Origin: Acanthamoeba castellanii str. Neff
Lineage: Eukaryota; Discosea; Longamoebia; Acanthamoebidae
Direction: 5' to 3'
Assembly (NCBI RefSeq): GCF_000313135.1
Contig: NW_004457669.1
Coordinates: 62,001-126,000 of the forward strand
Length of the DNA stretch: 64,000 nt
The notes under the pieces were generated by a model. It was not told where the DNA came from and ran no database searches. It saw only the letters and a program-made list of their open reading frames with translations. Within the stretch, counting starts at the first letter, position 1. Each line of letters starts with the position of its first letter. The position numbers were made by a program, and so were the translations under genes. This document shows, piece by piece, positions 12,024 through 24,350 of the stretch.

Positions 12024-12509
12024 GTTGGTGTTGTGTTGGTGGTGTTGGACTTGTAGTCTTGTTGTTAGCTGCTGTTCAAGTGTTGAAGATGAGGTGAAGA
12101 AAAGCCGATGCCGAGCTCTGGTTTATGTAGTGAGCCCTGGCCAATCAGAGAAAGGGCTCTGTTGGGATAAAGCGCCTGGTGGGCGATTGGAAAGGTTCAC
12201 GAGATGCTCGCCATGGGGGGCGGGGTGCAGGAACGCCAGCCCAGCACCTCCACCGCCACACCAGCGAAGTTCCGCTGGTCGACGCCACCACAACATGAAT
12301 TGTAGAAAGTGGGGCGGGCGAAGGTTCAATACCTGTGGTTAGCTGTGTTATGTACATGATGCTAAGTACACCACTCATCGTCGACCTGCCACACGCCCAA
12401 CAACAATGTAAGACAACAAGCAACTGATGTGTTTGTCGAGTATGTATGTTGTATGTAAATGTTATGTAGAGCTGTACATAAACAGAGATGATCAAGACTG
12501 TCCGTTTCG
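12024..12509. other. Intergenic region between the cysteine-rich gene and the PDI gene
   Basis: Both neighbours are on the minus strand. The right half should hold the 3' untranslated region of the PDI-like gene and the left half the promoter and leader of the secreted protein. Apart from the CCAAT/TATA-like pair I see no open frame with splice-consistent coding character, no RNA gene and no repeat longer than a dozen bases. Confidence 0.5.
12118..12150 (-). promoter_or_regulatory. Core promoter of the cysteine-rich secreted protein gene
   Basis: Read on the minus strand, ATTGG (inverted CCAAT, 12145-12141) is followed 12-20 bases later by CTACATAAA (12129-12121), a TATA-like element, about 100 bases upstream of the start codon at 12023. 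This spacing is typical of a strongly transcribed eukaryotic gene with a short leader. Assignment rests on sequence pattern only. Confidence 0.4.
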
Positions 12510-14175
12510 TCAGTCGGCAAAGTTGCGCGGCGCAGAGGGAGGGTAGGTGGTGGGTAGGACGGACTTGCCTCCGTGGTGGTGGTGGTTGAGGCGTCGCGAC
12601 CAGTACACGAAGCCGAACACCGCGCCCACGACCACCACCATAAATAGCAGGTTGAACGACGTCCTGCACGTGAACACACCACACACACACAACACCGTAA
12701 CGCAAAGTTACAGCGCCGTGTGCGCGGAGGTGACGAAAGCGCGGGCAGGTGGGTGACCTGTTGAAGCTGAGTCCATATCCCCTGTGGGTGTCGTAGTAGA
12801 GTGACGACCGCGCACCGGCCTCCATGCAAAACTCGTTCAGCTGCTTCTCGTCGGTCAGCGAGCCTGCAACGTTCGGGCCACACCCCGCAGAGCATGAGTG
12901 TTTTATGTCGCGTGTGTCACATGTGTGCGTGTGTGTCGTGTGTGTGGTGTGTGTGTGTGTGTGTGTGACCTGTGTAGAGGTAGGAAAAGGTGGTGGTGTC
13001 TACGCCAGCCTCCGCTGCCCACGTTTCAGTGATCACCGTCTCTGCAGCAGTTGAAATGATCAAACACAACACACCGCACACACGCACGCACAGCGAACGT
13101 AAGCCGGCCGAGAGGGGGATGAGGCTCATCGCTCGAGTTGCGCTGTATCAAGGGCGTACCGCTAAGATCGACCGGGGAGAAGACGACCAGGGCGGGCAGG
13201 GCCTCGATTCGGTACGTGGTCTTCCACGAGGGAACGAAGTCCGCGCCTCGCACGAACCCAAACAACGCCGAATCCTTCCACCTGTCTCACCGCACACACC
13301 GCACACGCACCACCGCACACACACGGCTCCACAACAATGAGTGGCGCACGACAGAGCGGTGGAGTGACGGCGTTATGGACGTACGTGAGCGCGAGAGAGA
13401 CGAACTGAACCGGGGCCTCGTGGTTGTCGAGATCGGTCGGGCTGGCGAAGTAGACGATGCGCGGGAGCGCGGCGGCTTCGTTCTTTTCGGCCAGGAAGCG
13501 CGGCAGGGCGACGCTGGGCGAGGTGAGCGTGACGTAGGAGTGGTTCAGGTTGGTCAGCACAAACTGCACCACGCTGCGCTGGTCGTTGCGCCCCTTGTAG
13601 TGCAGCGGGTGCTCCTTGTCCCGACCGAACAGGAACACGCTGGGCACGCCCTTGATGTCGTAGTTGGGTGTCATCTTCCTGTGCTTCGTCACGTCCACCT
13701 GTCGCACCCAACCAGTGGTCAGCACACCGCACACACGGCACGCACACGGCACACTGCACACACCGCACGCACGGCACACGACGCGAGTAGGTGGTGGGAG
13801 GCTGTGCCTGGCCGACGGGCATGATGGACTGGAGGTCGTTGGCGATCTTCTCGAGTTCGGGCGCGAAGGCCGTGCAGTGCCCGCAGTAGGGCGAGTAAAA
13901 CTCCACCAGTATCGGACCCTCCCGTTGCAGCACCAGCTACAACCCCACAAAGATGATCATCATCATGAGAATTGACGAAATGATACAGATTATAATGCTG
14001 CGCATCACCTCCTTTCAATAATGCTGATTTAATACATCCATCAGAGGTGCCAACGTACTGCGTTGAAATTGTCATCAGTGAGCGCGATGAGATTGCTGCC
14101 GGTAGCGGAGGCGTTGATGAGCCCCGCTAGCAGCAGCGTACAGAGGACCACCAACGCCGTTTCCTTCGCCCTCAT
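12510..14175 (-). CDS. Membrane-anchored protein disulfide isomerase (TMX-type)
   Basis: Seven exons from 14175 to 12510 (14175-14059, 13936-about 13808, 13698-13385, 13281-13160, 13041-12970, 12863-12758, 12663-12510); about 337 residues. Signal peptide (ALVVLCTLLLAGLINASA), then a thioredoxin domain with ILVEFYSPYCGHCTAFAPEL, where CGHC is the redox-active site, and the cis-Pro strand YDIKGVPSVFLFGRD. A second, redox-silent thioredoxin-like region follows (FVRGADFVPSWKTTYRIEAL). Near the end is a membrane helix (FNLLFMVVVVGAVFGFVYW) and a short cytosolic tail RRLNHHHHGGKS with no KDEL. It probably forms and reshuffles disulfides at the ER membrane. The end of exon 2 is uncertain: either a GC-AG intron after VGQ or a GT donor four codons earlier. 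Confidence 0.8.
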
Positions 14176-14306
14176 CACGATGCACCTTGGCGACACTGCA
14201 ATACCAACGATCACGACAGAACGAAATAGTATTTCTTTTCTTCTGTTTGTGGTACCGAGCTGCGCAGGAGCTCGCGCCGACAAGACAATGGCACGTCTCT
14301 CTTCTT

Positions 14307-15270
14307 TCACGAGTCGGGAACCTCGTGATCGTCATCATCGGGCGTGAGCACCAGGTCGAGCGTGCGGTCATGAGGCAGCGTGGGAATGTCCTCCTCGAGC
14401 TGCTCCGTAAATCCCAAACCGACTGGCAGCAGACACAAAGCAACACACATCAGCTCATTGTTGTGTGTGTTGTGTGTGTGTGTGTTGTGCGTGTGCACGT
14501 GTGCGTGACGAGGACGCAGGGAATACCCAAGTGTGGTCGTGGGCGGTTGTGCTGCTCTGCGATTCGCTCGGCGTGCGCAATGTAGCGGTCGTAGTAGCCC
14601 TTGCCCTTACCCAGCCGTTGCCCACTTCGAGAGAAGGCGAGCCCCGGCACAAGGATCAGATCCAGCTTGCCTCCCTCCGCCGCTACACACACACACACAC
14701 ACAGGTAGCGTGAGAATGATGGTTGGTAGCAGCGCAGGCACCAAGGGCAGCCGGGCAGCGCTGTACCTTCGGTACGGTGCTTGATACTGTCTGCTGGAGG
14801 TTCGAGGATGCCCCAGTTGTTGTGGCACTCGAAAGTGTTGAGGTCCTCGAGCGACGCCACGCTCAGCATCTTCATCTCTCCTTCCTCCGTGTGCGGAACA
14901 TAGCACACCATGCCTGGTTGAGAGAGGATGTGCTCGACAATGGGCCGGGTGTCGATCTCCCCGGGCACGCTCAGATAGACAGCGACATGCTTGCTGCCCT
15001 TGAAGAGCGGCAGAGCGCGCAAACGGTCCCACACGCGCTGGGCTGCACGAGATGCAAGATTTCGAGCATCAATGAGCGCATGCACTTATGCAGGAGAGCA
15101 AGCGCCACATGCATGGCATGCCTAAAGGCCAGAGGGGAAGACATACACTGAGTGTGCTGTGCATCGGGGGCGAGGGTGCCGAGACGCTTGCGGACGGCGC
15201 GGCGTAGGCCGGATTTGAGATGCATCACCTGCTCTACCGATACGCTGTTACCCCAACGTTGATGTGCCAT
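14307..15270 (-). CDS. MTHFS: 5-formyltetrahydrofolate cyclo-ligase
   Basis: Four exons (15270-15147, 15042-14767, 14682-14527, 14422-14307), phases exact; 223 residues from ATG 15270. It converts 5-formyl-THF to 5,10-methenyl-THF using ATP. Visible motifs are LRRAVRKRL near the start, VAVYLSVPGEIDT, LILVPGLAFSRSGQRLGKGKG (the conserved ATP/folate loop with GKGKGYYDRY) and the closing PHLVGLGF then LPHDRTLDLVLTP. Upstream ATG 15360 is in frame and would add a 30-residue Arg/Thr-rich, acid-free extension (MNKHFFVTLPWRCATTS) that looks like a mitochondrial presequence, so both cytosolic and mitochondrial forms are possible. It is divergent from CSN5 with about 200 bases between starts. Confidence 0.9.
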
Positions 15271-15473
15271 CGCTCTCGTGCTGTGCAGCAGCAGCGTGCG
15301 TTCGGTAGGTGATGTGGTGGCGCATCTCCACGGAAGGGTAACAAAGAAGTGTTTATTCATTTTCTCTTGGCTTGGTATGCGGAAAATGCGAATTGAATTC
15401 AGTAAAAAATTTGCCTTGTACGTTGTCCATCGATTGGCAAGCCCTCAATCATCACAAACAAAAGAAGCAAACC

Positions 15474-16938
15474 ATGGCGCTGTCGAGCGGTGATGCGAGG
15501 AAGCGATTCGAGGCCGAGAACAAGATCGCGACCGAAGACCCTGACCACATCTACAAGTACGATGAGGCCAAGCACCAGGGCTGGACCAGCCAGCGTTTGT
15601 GGCAGAAAGAGTACCTACTGCCTGCCCTTTCTTTCTTCAGCATGACCTTGCGCGTGCCGCCCACTTGTCAGCGACGCTCAACCTCAATTTACTTGTAATG
15701 CTTGCATCAACGCTCATTTCTAATTTATGTACATTTTCCAGCCCCAACTACTTCAAGAAGGTCAAGATCTCTGCCGTTGCGTTGCTCAAGATGGTACGCA
15801 CACAATCTCGAAGCAAATGGACCTGCCTCCCGCGTGCGCCGACATTTTGTTTGGAATCGATGTAGGTGATGCACGCGCGGTCGGGCGGCAAGCTCGAAGT
15901 GATGGGCTTGATGCAGGGCAAGATCGACGGCGATACCATGATCGTGATGGATTCGTTCGCCCTGCCCGTCGAGGGCACCGAGACGCGAGTCAACGCGCAG
16001 GTGGAGGCCTATGAGTACATGGTCAGCTACCTCGAGCTCATCGGGCAGGCCGGTCGTCTGGAGAACGCCATCGGTTGGTACCACAGCCACCCCGGCTACG
16101 GCTGCTGGCTCTCCGGTATCGACGTCGGCACGCAGATGCTCAACCAGCAGTACCAGGAGCCTTGGCTCGCCGTCGTCGTACGTGTCATTCCTCTCTCGTC
16201 TTGGCTCTCGCATGTGTGGTTGAGACCCTCCTGACCGACGTTTGATCGCGATGTAGATCGATCCCACCCGCACCATCTCCGCTGGCAAGGTCGAGCTGGG
16301 CGCCTTCAGGACGTACCCCGAGGACTACAAGGCCCCCGATGAGGCCCCGTCCGAGTACCAGACCATTCCCATCTCCAAGGTACCGTCTCCACTTCTTTCT
16401 AGCTCGAGGCACACCGAGAACGTCCGCCACTTTGAGGCTCACTCTGTGTGTGGGCCTATACAGATCGAGGATTTTGGTGTGCACTGTAAACAATACTACC
16501 CGCTCGAGGTCTCGTACTTCAAGTCGTCGCTCGACTCGCAGCTGCTCGACCTCCTGTGGAACAAGTACTGGGTCAACACCCTCTCCTCCTCGCCTCTTCT
16601 TGCCGTACGTCCTCTCTACCCTTCATTCGTGCAGTTGTGTGTGTTGGTGACTTACGGTTGTTGGCGGCGAGCAGAACCGTGACTACTTTGCTGGAGCGAT
16701 CCACGATCTGTCGGAGAAGCTGGAGCAGGCGGAGACGCAGCTGTCACACAGCGGGCGCATGGGCGGCTACCTGGCGCCGGAGAAGAAGAAGGAGGAGTCG
16801 CAGCTGGCCAAGCTCACCAAGGACTCGACCAAGACGACGATCGAGCAGGTGCACGGGCTCATGGCCCAGGTCATGAAGGACATCCTCTTCAACATCAACA
16901 AGTCCGAGACCTCGTCCTCCTCTTCCTCTTCTCAGTGA
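15474..16938 (+). CDS. CSN5: COP9 signalosome subunit 5 (JAMM deneddylase)
   Basis: Six exons (15474-15610, 15742-15793, 15866-16177, 16257-16379, 16464-16604, 16675-16938), phases exact; 342 residues, the normal size. The MPN+ domain carries the glutamate in [10 protein letters not shown] and the JAMM motif [17 protein letters not shown] (H-x-H-x10-D, zinc ligands). It continues with [20 protein letters not shown], which is nearly identical to the metazoan protein. It cleaves NEDD8 from cullins within the COP9 signalosome. The N-terminal [11 protein letters not shown] and the C-terminal helices that bind other subunits are present. The C-terminus is a serine run. Start chosen because it gives the usual short N-terminal leader with no upstream in-frame ATG. 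Confidence 0.95.
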
Positions 16939-17075
16939 GTAGGGTGACTCTCACCAGGCACACCATTTGCACATGTGATGAACAAGAGAGACCTTCCTGT
17001 GAACACCCAATACATGAACTCCCTGCACATGGCCCAGTTGTTGTTTCCTTCCACACACACGAGAGTGGGGCGCTC

Positions 17076-20000
17076 TCAGTCAAAACTCCTCGAGTACTTC
17101 TTGATCTCGTACGTGAGGGTTGGGTCGGGCACAAGGTTCTTGGACAGGTCCTGGTGGTGTTTGGTGTTTTGTGTGGAGGTGAGAAAGCTTCTGAACGAGT
17201 GAATGAACGCCTCCCACCTGTCTGTGTACCTTGTGGTAGGTCTTGACGATATCCGAAAAGCTCTTGTACAGAACCGCCAGCTCCATCAGCACACGCCGCA
17301 GGATCTCCGCACTAGAAGCGCACACGCATATGCACCACGCATCACCACCACCACCACCACCACACCACACACACACACACAGTATGAAAATCAGTGGTGA
17401 GGAGGGTGGGGGGGAATGGCAGTGTTCGGTTGTATCGTACCCCTTGATGAAGTTGGAGAAGTTCATGACCTCACCGGACAGCTGGACGAACACGGCCTTC
17501 CACGTGGCACCAAAGTCCTCGATCAACTTCTCGCACATGTCTGCGCAAAACAGGCGGAGGAAGAAATGATGAGGAGGAGAGTCAGGCCACATGTCACATG
17601 TGCCGTCGACACAGAGCGGCGTTGGGTCGGTTGGTGGGTGGGGGTGGCTGTACCCTTGTCGACGTTGATCTCGCGCGGCGAGGCCGTCTGCGCTAGCTTG
17701 GCCTTGACGGTCTCCACGAATTTGATCATGCGGCCGTAGTGGTGCGTCAGCTCTTGGTCGACGAACGAAGTAATTTGCTCGTCGCACTGTCGTGTGTCAA
17801 GCACTCCTCGCGTGAGTCACACACACACGACACACACACGACACACACACGACACAATAATAATAATAAACACAGCGAGGGCGGAGGGATACCAGAGCAG
17901 AGAATTTGATGACCTCCTCGGACTGGATGTTGAACTCGTGCAAAACTTTGAGGATCAGGTCGTAGTTGTTGATCAGGAACACGGTCTGGTTCTTCTTCGA
18001 GCTGTGAAGGGTGGCCATCCGCGTCTGCAGAGAAAGATAAGCTTTTGTTTGCTTCTTCTTCTTCTTCTTCTTCTTCTTCAGCTCGAGTAAGTTGAGGGAC
18101 AGCGCGTACCAACAGATCGCCCATGGCTCGCCGAAGCCCCGCGCAGGCCTCGGCCACGCCGCCCATCTGCCACCACTCGGCCTCCACGCCATCAAAGATG
18201 ACACACCTCGTGGCCGAGAACTCGGCAAAGCGCAGCGTGATGTAGTGTGGATGGGTCGTCTGGACGTTGAGCCGAGGGATCGGCGCCGAAATCTGCGCCG
18301 TTCGTCGTGCGTGCGTGCGTTGAGAACAAAAGTGAAGTGTGAGCTGCGAACAGCAAAAGAAAAGATGGTGCTGGGCGCCAGTACCAGACTGTCGGTGTTC
18401 ATGGCGAGGATGGTCGCCAGTCGCTCCTGCAGCTGCAGCCGACTGCCCACAAAGTACTTCTCAAGATGCTGAAAGAAAGAAAGAAGGAAAGAAAAAAAGG
18501 AAAGGAAAAATGGTCGTGAGTCGACCCTGCGCTTCTACGAGACGACGCGATGGTGAGCGCTGCGACGTACGATGATGGTGAGCTTTCGATTCTTCGACAT
18601 CAGGTTCGTGAACTGGTGGGCCATCCTGACCATCAGCATCACTGGGCGCGTGCGACGAATTCGAATGAGCGCGAGCCAGGAGAAACGAAACAGCAATCAT
18701 TGGCGGATGCGGCGGCGGAGAAGGTGGGCGTACGTCCAACGGCGTCGTAGGAGTTGAGAAGGTGGGTGGCGAGGTGCTCGGAGAAGAGGATCAGCGACTT
18801 GCCGAAAATCTCGTCAAACAATTCCTCCCTCGACAGAACGCCTGTCCATTCATGAAGGGGTGTAAGGCTGAAGCTAAGAAAGAACACAAAAACTCATAAT
18901 AATAACTCATAATAACGCTTTCATTATTTTTGTGATATAATAATTTTATTAAAGAATTATATTTAATAATAATAATAATGATAAATAATTAGGAGGGTAC
19001 CGGATGAGCTGCCGCGAGCAGGGTTGGAGTGGGCCACCAGAGAGGGCGGGAGAGACGGAGGGGCCACGGGGGTGGCGGTGTGGGCCTGCCCGAAGAAGTC
19101 CGACTGGAAGGCTGCATACAGAATTGCAGGTCCGCTTGTTAGCACACGCACGCATGATCAACGGCTACGCCAAGGACGGGAAGGTTTTGGGTGTGAGCTT
19201 ACCGCACTCGTGGGTGATTGTGTCGAGCAGCAGGTGGTGGTAGCTGCGGTACAGCTCTTCGAAGATGATCTTTTGGTTCGTTTGCAGAGCGACGTGAGGC
19301 ACCTGTCGGAATCGCGAAAGTACACGAAAGAAAAAAAGTCAAAAAAAGAGGGGAAAAATGCACGCACACGCACCGCACACGCATCACCGCACACAAATGG
19401 TGGAAGGCATACGATTGAGGGAGAGTCGATCTGCTGAAGAATTTGCGCCCGATCACCCAACGAGAAGACGTTGACCTGCTGCTTGATGTCCACCTTGGCG
19501 CTTGACCCCAACCAACCGGACGCTGTGGGTAAATAATATTGAACCAATATTCCAAATATTAAGAACTGAAAAAAAAAGAATAAAGAAGAAGAGAGCGCTC
19601 GTACTCTTGCGCTGTTCTTCCGGGACGCCGATGAGATCGCCCCTCTTGGCGGTGCTGTATGCCAACTTGGCGAGGGCCTGGATGTAGTTCTTGAAGTGGG
19701 CCGTGAAGATCTTGGACATCGTGTCGGCGTAGTTCCTGCTCACCTGTGGATCCACCGGGGCAAGCAACAGTGAGAACAAGCGCATTGGGGAGAGAGAGAT
19801 AAGCGGCTGCAGTCGGTGGTCACGGACCTCAAGGGCGACGTCGGGCGCATAGGTGGCGATGAAGTGGAAAAGGTATTTGTACTTGACGAGCGTGCTCTGC
19901 TGCATGATTTGTACATTCTGCGCGACAGAGTCCAAAAACAAAAATACAAAAATAATAAAAACAAAAGGTTCGTGTGAGCCTCAAGCGCGCCCGCAAACGT

Positions 20001-21597
20001 TCGAAACCGAGCAGGGGAGGGCTTACCGTGTTTGGCTTGCGCAGTGCGTAGATTCGCTGCAGCAGGAAGTCGCGTATCTTCGCCACGGCCTGGAGGCAGG
20101 AGATGAGGAGGAAAAGAACGTGTCCGTCAATCACTCGATTGTAATTTGTTAGCCGGTCGTTGGTGGGTTGGAGGTCAAGTAAGTTTACCTTGACTCTGAG
20201 GCTCTCTAGGTGCGGCGACATCTCCTTGAACGCGACCACTTGGCTATGGTCAGCAGACGCGGCGTATTCCATCTTTTCGTTGAGCTTGGTCAGGTAGGCG
20301 ATGTAGGCTTCGTTCACCTCGGTGGCGCAGATGTTGCTGAAAGGTCGAAGCGCTGATCAGTACGGCAGGTCGTGTCGACTTCATAATTGATCATAAAGGC
20401 CACCTATGGTGGACGAGACTTACTTGACCAAGTTCTTGGGCAGCATGATGTCCTCGATGAACGCCGACAGCTTCGTCTCTACAGCCTATTATTATGATAT
20501 TCGAACATTCAGATGTTAGCGCCACACGCAACTCTAGATAGCTGTTGCCCTCCATGTCCATACCTTTCGGTTGCGCAGCTTCACGCTCATGGAGGAGGAC
20601 TGCTCCTGTAGGTACTTGATCTCCTCCGAGATGTTGCCCAGGTCGGCCTGGAATCCGCTCAGCATGCTCTCCATCCTGTTGACACGGAAATGGCACACAA
20701 CTCTTGGTAATGATTGACAATAATAAAATGAATGGTTCATTGGGCCAGGCGCACCTCTGCAGTACTTCATCGCACGTGCTGATCGTCGAGAGGAGCGTCA
20801 AGAAGTTCTTGGACTCGGCGATGTAGTCCTCCACCGACTCTCGCTCCTTTGGGCGTGAGTGAACGAACGCGCAAAAGTAAGCAGTCGACCCAATGGACTC
20901 GGCGTGTGCACTCGGCGGTGGTGTCAAGCCGGTACCGTCTTGTAGAGCTCCGCCTCGGTCTGAGCGGTGTATTCGCGAAGGTTGACGCCTTGGTTGAGTG
21001 CCTCTTTGACGCGCTCGTCCTGCACCAAGGTTGCACAAGATTGCGCGTGTGAGTGCAAGGTGTGTGTAGGTGGGAGGGTGAGAAGGGGGTATGTTGGCCG
21101 TACCTGCTGGAACTTGTCGATCAACTCTGTGCACAGTTATTGGGACCACAAAGCACACAGCGCACGTTAGGGACACTGCGTGGTGCAGCTGTGCAGCGAA
21201 AGAACGAACACGAACCATCAATCTCTTCGAAGTCAAACTCGTCGTTGGTGAGGTCCAGCCCTCTGTCCAACTCTTCCAGCTGCACGTCGTATGCGATTAA
21301 TAAAACGATTTGTGCACAGGGATGTGCGGTAGCAGTTTCTTTGGAAACGTGCAAGGCAGGAAGAGGTCGTACGCATTCTTCAATGGTGTCGGTGCCTAGC
21401 ACATGGTCCACCTGGCTCTTGGTGCGAGGCCGCCTGGCCCGCCCCCCGTGGCCTGTCGATTGGGTTGGCGAATTTCTGCCCGGCTGTGACCCACCACCGT
21501 TAGATGCCCCGTGACCCAGAAGGCTGTCTCGTTTCTTGAGATCTTCTGCCGAGAGCTTTTCCTGGACCCCTCCTTCCAATCTCTTGCGTTCCATCAT
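17076..21597 (-). CDS. VPS52: VPS52, GARP/EARP tethering complex subunit
   Basis: More than 20 exons from 21597 to the stop at 17076-17078; the first sixteen joins were checked and all keep phase. About 750-800 residues. Recognisable VPS52 blocks in order: LDLTNDEFDFEEID, SVEDYIAESKNFLTLLSTI, MESMLSGFQADLGNISEEI with QSSSMSVKLRNRK, NEAYIAYLTKLNEKM, AVAKIRDFLLQRIYALRKP, QQSTLVKYKYLFHFIATYAP, YADTMSKIFTAHFKNYIQAL, FLINNYDLILKVL and the short C-terminal end YEIKKYSRSFD. The protein is mostly coiled coil then helical bundles. It tethers endosome-derived vesicles at the trans-Golgi through GARP. One intron (18870-19000) is AT-rich and others hold CA repeats. Confidence 0.93.
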
Positions 21598-22365
21598 GCC
21601 CAATGCACAATTCAAAAGCAATGTTCAGGAAATTCATTTTCCTTTTTCTTTTGTCGCTAGTCGCTGCACCGCATCGTGCAATGGAGGCGTGGTTGTTGCA
21701 AGGTCGTGGGCAATGCTCGTCAAGTACATGCTCGTGGGGTGAAGTCAAAACGACGGATCGAACTCGCACCTTAGTCCGGGCTACCACTTACACCACCGTC
21801 CCACCAAGTTCCACTGCCAGCACATGCGCACAGTAAAGAGACCCGCTGGATTCCACCGAGGGTGGGTGATGGCTCCATCGAGGCGGAAGGTGCGATCGCC
21901 TGTCTCGCACAGTTCAGCCGATGGTAGCCAGCGCCCGTCTCGCATAAAAGAGCCGCTTCGAGCTACTGTGCTCGTAGGCCACCCCTCACCTTGGCCAGCT
22001 GCGTGAATGTCGGCTGGAAGTAAGCCACTAGGACACAGAACCAAAGAGAGATGGTGGCATTGCTGTAAAGGCCCTTTTCAAAGCAATCGGGATCCTGGCC
22101 ATAAGGCACCACGGCGACCTGGTGCTCGGCGACACCGTCACTGATTTCCCGTCGACACCGGCAAAAAACCCTTGGCGTGCAATCGATACTTGCTTCTGTC
22201 ATTGAATTACTGCATCGCCTTCGCTTTACGGGTACGCACCATAACACAGATCGGGACTTTAAGTTGTTCGCAGCCGCTTCTGGTGTTAAATTCTCATTGC
22301 TTCTTTAATTGCAATAAATCCATTTTATTTATTAATTTGGATCTCTCTTCGCCAATTCTTAGGAA
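21598..22365. other. Divergent intergenic region between VPS52 and the second RhoGAP gene
   Basis: This 768-base gap is long for the window. It includes the promoters of both neighbours and, on the minus strand at 22202-21781, open frames that look partly coding (entered separately). A stretch near 21745-21800 resembles a tRNA T-loop but does not fold. The right end (22290-22350) is AT-rich and probably the leader of the plus-strand gene. Confidence 0.4.
21781..22202 (-). CDS. Possible small one-helix membrane protein, exon structure unresolved
   Basis: From ATG 22202 an open frame of 71 codons ends at a good donor (21989, GTGAGG) after ISLWFCVLVAYFQPTFTQLAK, which is a plausible membrane helix preceded by VVPYGQDPDCFEKGLYSN. 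Downstream frames are open to 21781 (ending CWQWNLVGRWCKW and a TAG), with protein-like composition (CETGDRTFRLDGAITHPRW), but I cannot find a GT-AG intron of normal length that joins them in phase. A 34-base intron would give an 84-residue product ending at 21914. It could be a real small gene, a gene remnant or chance. No family recognised. Confidence 0.3.
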
Positions 22366-24350
22366 ATGGCGGATCGATCGAAGAAGAAGGAGCATAAGAA
22401 AGGCAAAGACAAAAAGCAAGGCTCAGCCACCAAGTTGGGCCTTGTCTTTGGCCGGCGATTGGAGGAGGTAATCGAAATGCAGAATAATGGCAACTACGTG
22501 CCCAACATCGTGCGCGACACCATCATCTGGCTGGAGGCCAACGGAGGTTCGCCACTCCCCTCTGATCCTATCTTTTCTGTTTTCCAACACATTTGAAACC
22601 GTGTAGCGTCGTGGGCGACAACGGCTTTGCTGCAGCATTTTTTCTCACATCTTTTCTGGTCCACGCCCTGCACGCGTGTGCGATGGCACTCTCGTGCGCG
22701 GTCAACACAACAGCAATCAATGAAGAGGGATTGTTCCGCGTGCCGGGTCAGATGACCATCATCGAGAACCTCAAGAAAGAATACGACACACGTACATACA
22801 TGCCTCTTCCATTCAGCTCGCAATGGTTCACCTGTCTCATGCTCTCGTTCGGCACCAAGGTGGTACTGGCACTCTGGACGGCATCACCGATGTTGCGTCG
22901 GTGGCGGGCCTTCTGAAGCTCTACCTGCGCGAGCTGCCCGAACCTCTTCTCGTCTTCCGATTCTACTCCACATTTGTCAAGATCGCAAGTGCGTACCACA
23001 GGAGCCACCTGCAGCGTAGTTGGTGATTGAGCTCACCACGTATGGTCTCGCAGAGAATCCCGAGGCCGAGTCACGCCTCCGCAATCTGCGCATCCTGGTC
23101 AATGGTTTGCCTGAAGCCAACAAGGCGACTGTGTTCTATCTACTCCAGTTCCTCTCGAAGGTCGTCGCCAATGAGAAAGTGAACAGGCACGTACATTACG
23201 TTATCTTATCTTCTCCTTTCCGGTAGATCACATTCGCTGATCTGCTGCGACATGGCGGTGGTGAACAGGATGTCGGCAGCCAACCTGGCGATGATCTTCT
23301 CGCCTAATCTTCTGCGAACAGAGAAGGAGGAACTGTCGCAGATCATGATGGAAGCTGGCTACCTGACCAGCGTTGTAAAGTTGATGATCGAGGAGATTGA
23401 CTACATGACCAACGTACGCCCACAACAACACATCTCTGGGATTGCTACCGTTGCTTATTCCCTCCCTCTACCAGAAAACCGACCAACCGGCGACAGTCAA
23501 GATGTCGGGGGGCTCACAGATTGTCATGCCCAAGGCGGACCTGGTAACGTTACCCTGCCCCTTCTTGATCCATATGCGGGGTATCCATTCATATATATTT
23601 TTCTCTGCATATGTATATGCTGTCCATCCACGCGCCGCCACGTATCCATCCACACTCGCCGATCTTCAGGATCTAAGCAGCCAAAGCAGTGGCAACGGCG
23701 TTGACGTGCGCTCCTCTTCTTCTCTCCTGGCTCTAGCTTAGCCTCCAGCTGTCCATTCAAACCCTCCATCGTGCTGTGTACTGATGTGTTCGCTTGACTG
23801 ACTGTTTCCCTTTCGTGCTGTCTCCCGCCCGATTTGATGCAACCCTCCACAGATACCGCTGGCTGAGATGCAGAGGCGAATGTCGCTGCATGGCAGTTCG
23901 AGCGAGATCAGAACGTTCCTCGAGACTCAGGCCGCGGAGCAGCAGCAGCAGACGGAGGGTGCGAGCGAGGACGGTAAGGGAGACAAGGAAGAGGAGAAGG
24001 CCAAGAAGTTGGCCGGCGACGAAAGCGGTTCGCCGCCGGAGATCTCGGCCAGCGAGCTGAAGAAGAAGGAACTGGAGGACATCAAGCAGAAGGTCAAAGA
24101 GAAGGAGGATCTCCTCAAGCACCTGCGAGAGCAACTCGACGAGGACAGCGACGAAGACGAGGTGGATGCCGGCGGCGAGGGCAGCGAAGGCGAGGGCAAG
24201 AGCGACGGCGAAGGTGGCGAGGGAGGCGCCAGCAAGGCCAAGACGAGTACGGACGAAGAGGCCGACAGCAAGGCCAAGAACGACAACGAGGCCCACAGCA
24301 GCAAGATCACGTCGTCCACCCTTCTACTTGACGAGTTTGGAGGCAGGTGA
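22366..24350 (+). CDS. RhoGAP-domain protein with acidic, Lys/Glu-rich C-terminus
   Basis: Eight exons (22366-22546, 22714-22791, 22860-22988, 23054-23186, 23227-23413, 23475-23543, 23670-23705, 23853-24350); 436 residues. After a very basic start (SKKKEHKKGKDKKQG) the RhoGAP domain occupies most of the N-terminal half: VPNIVRDTIIWLEANG, INEEGLFRVPGQ with the catalytic arginine, GLLKLYLRELPEPLLVF, and NRMSAANLAMIFSPNLLR with the conserved Asn and PNL. It should inactivate Rho-family GTPases. The remainder is a Glu/Lys coiled coil (SELKKKELEDIKQKVKEKED) and an acidic Ser/Gly tail. The intron 23187-23226 only keeps the frame if it has a GC donor (CAG|GCACGT). Confidence 0.85.

Noticed and set aside
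21745..21815. tRNA-like minus-strand segment with GTTCGATCC T-loop and GGTAG D-loop-like bases
   Set aside because: Too little sequence lies between the D-like and T-like parts for an anticodon arm, and neither the T stem nor an acceptor stem pairs.
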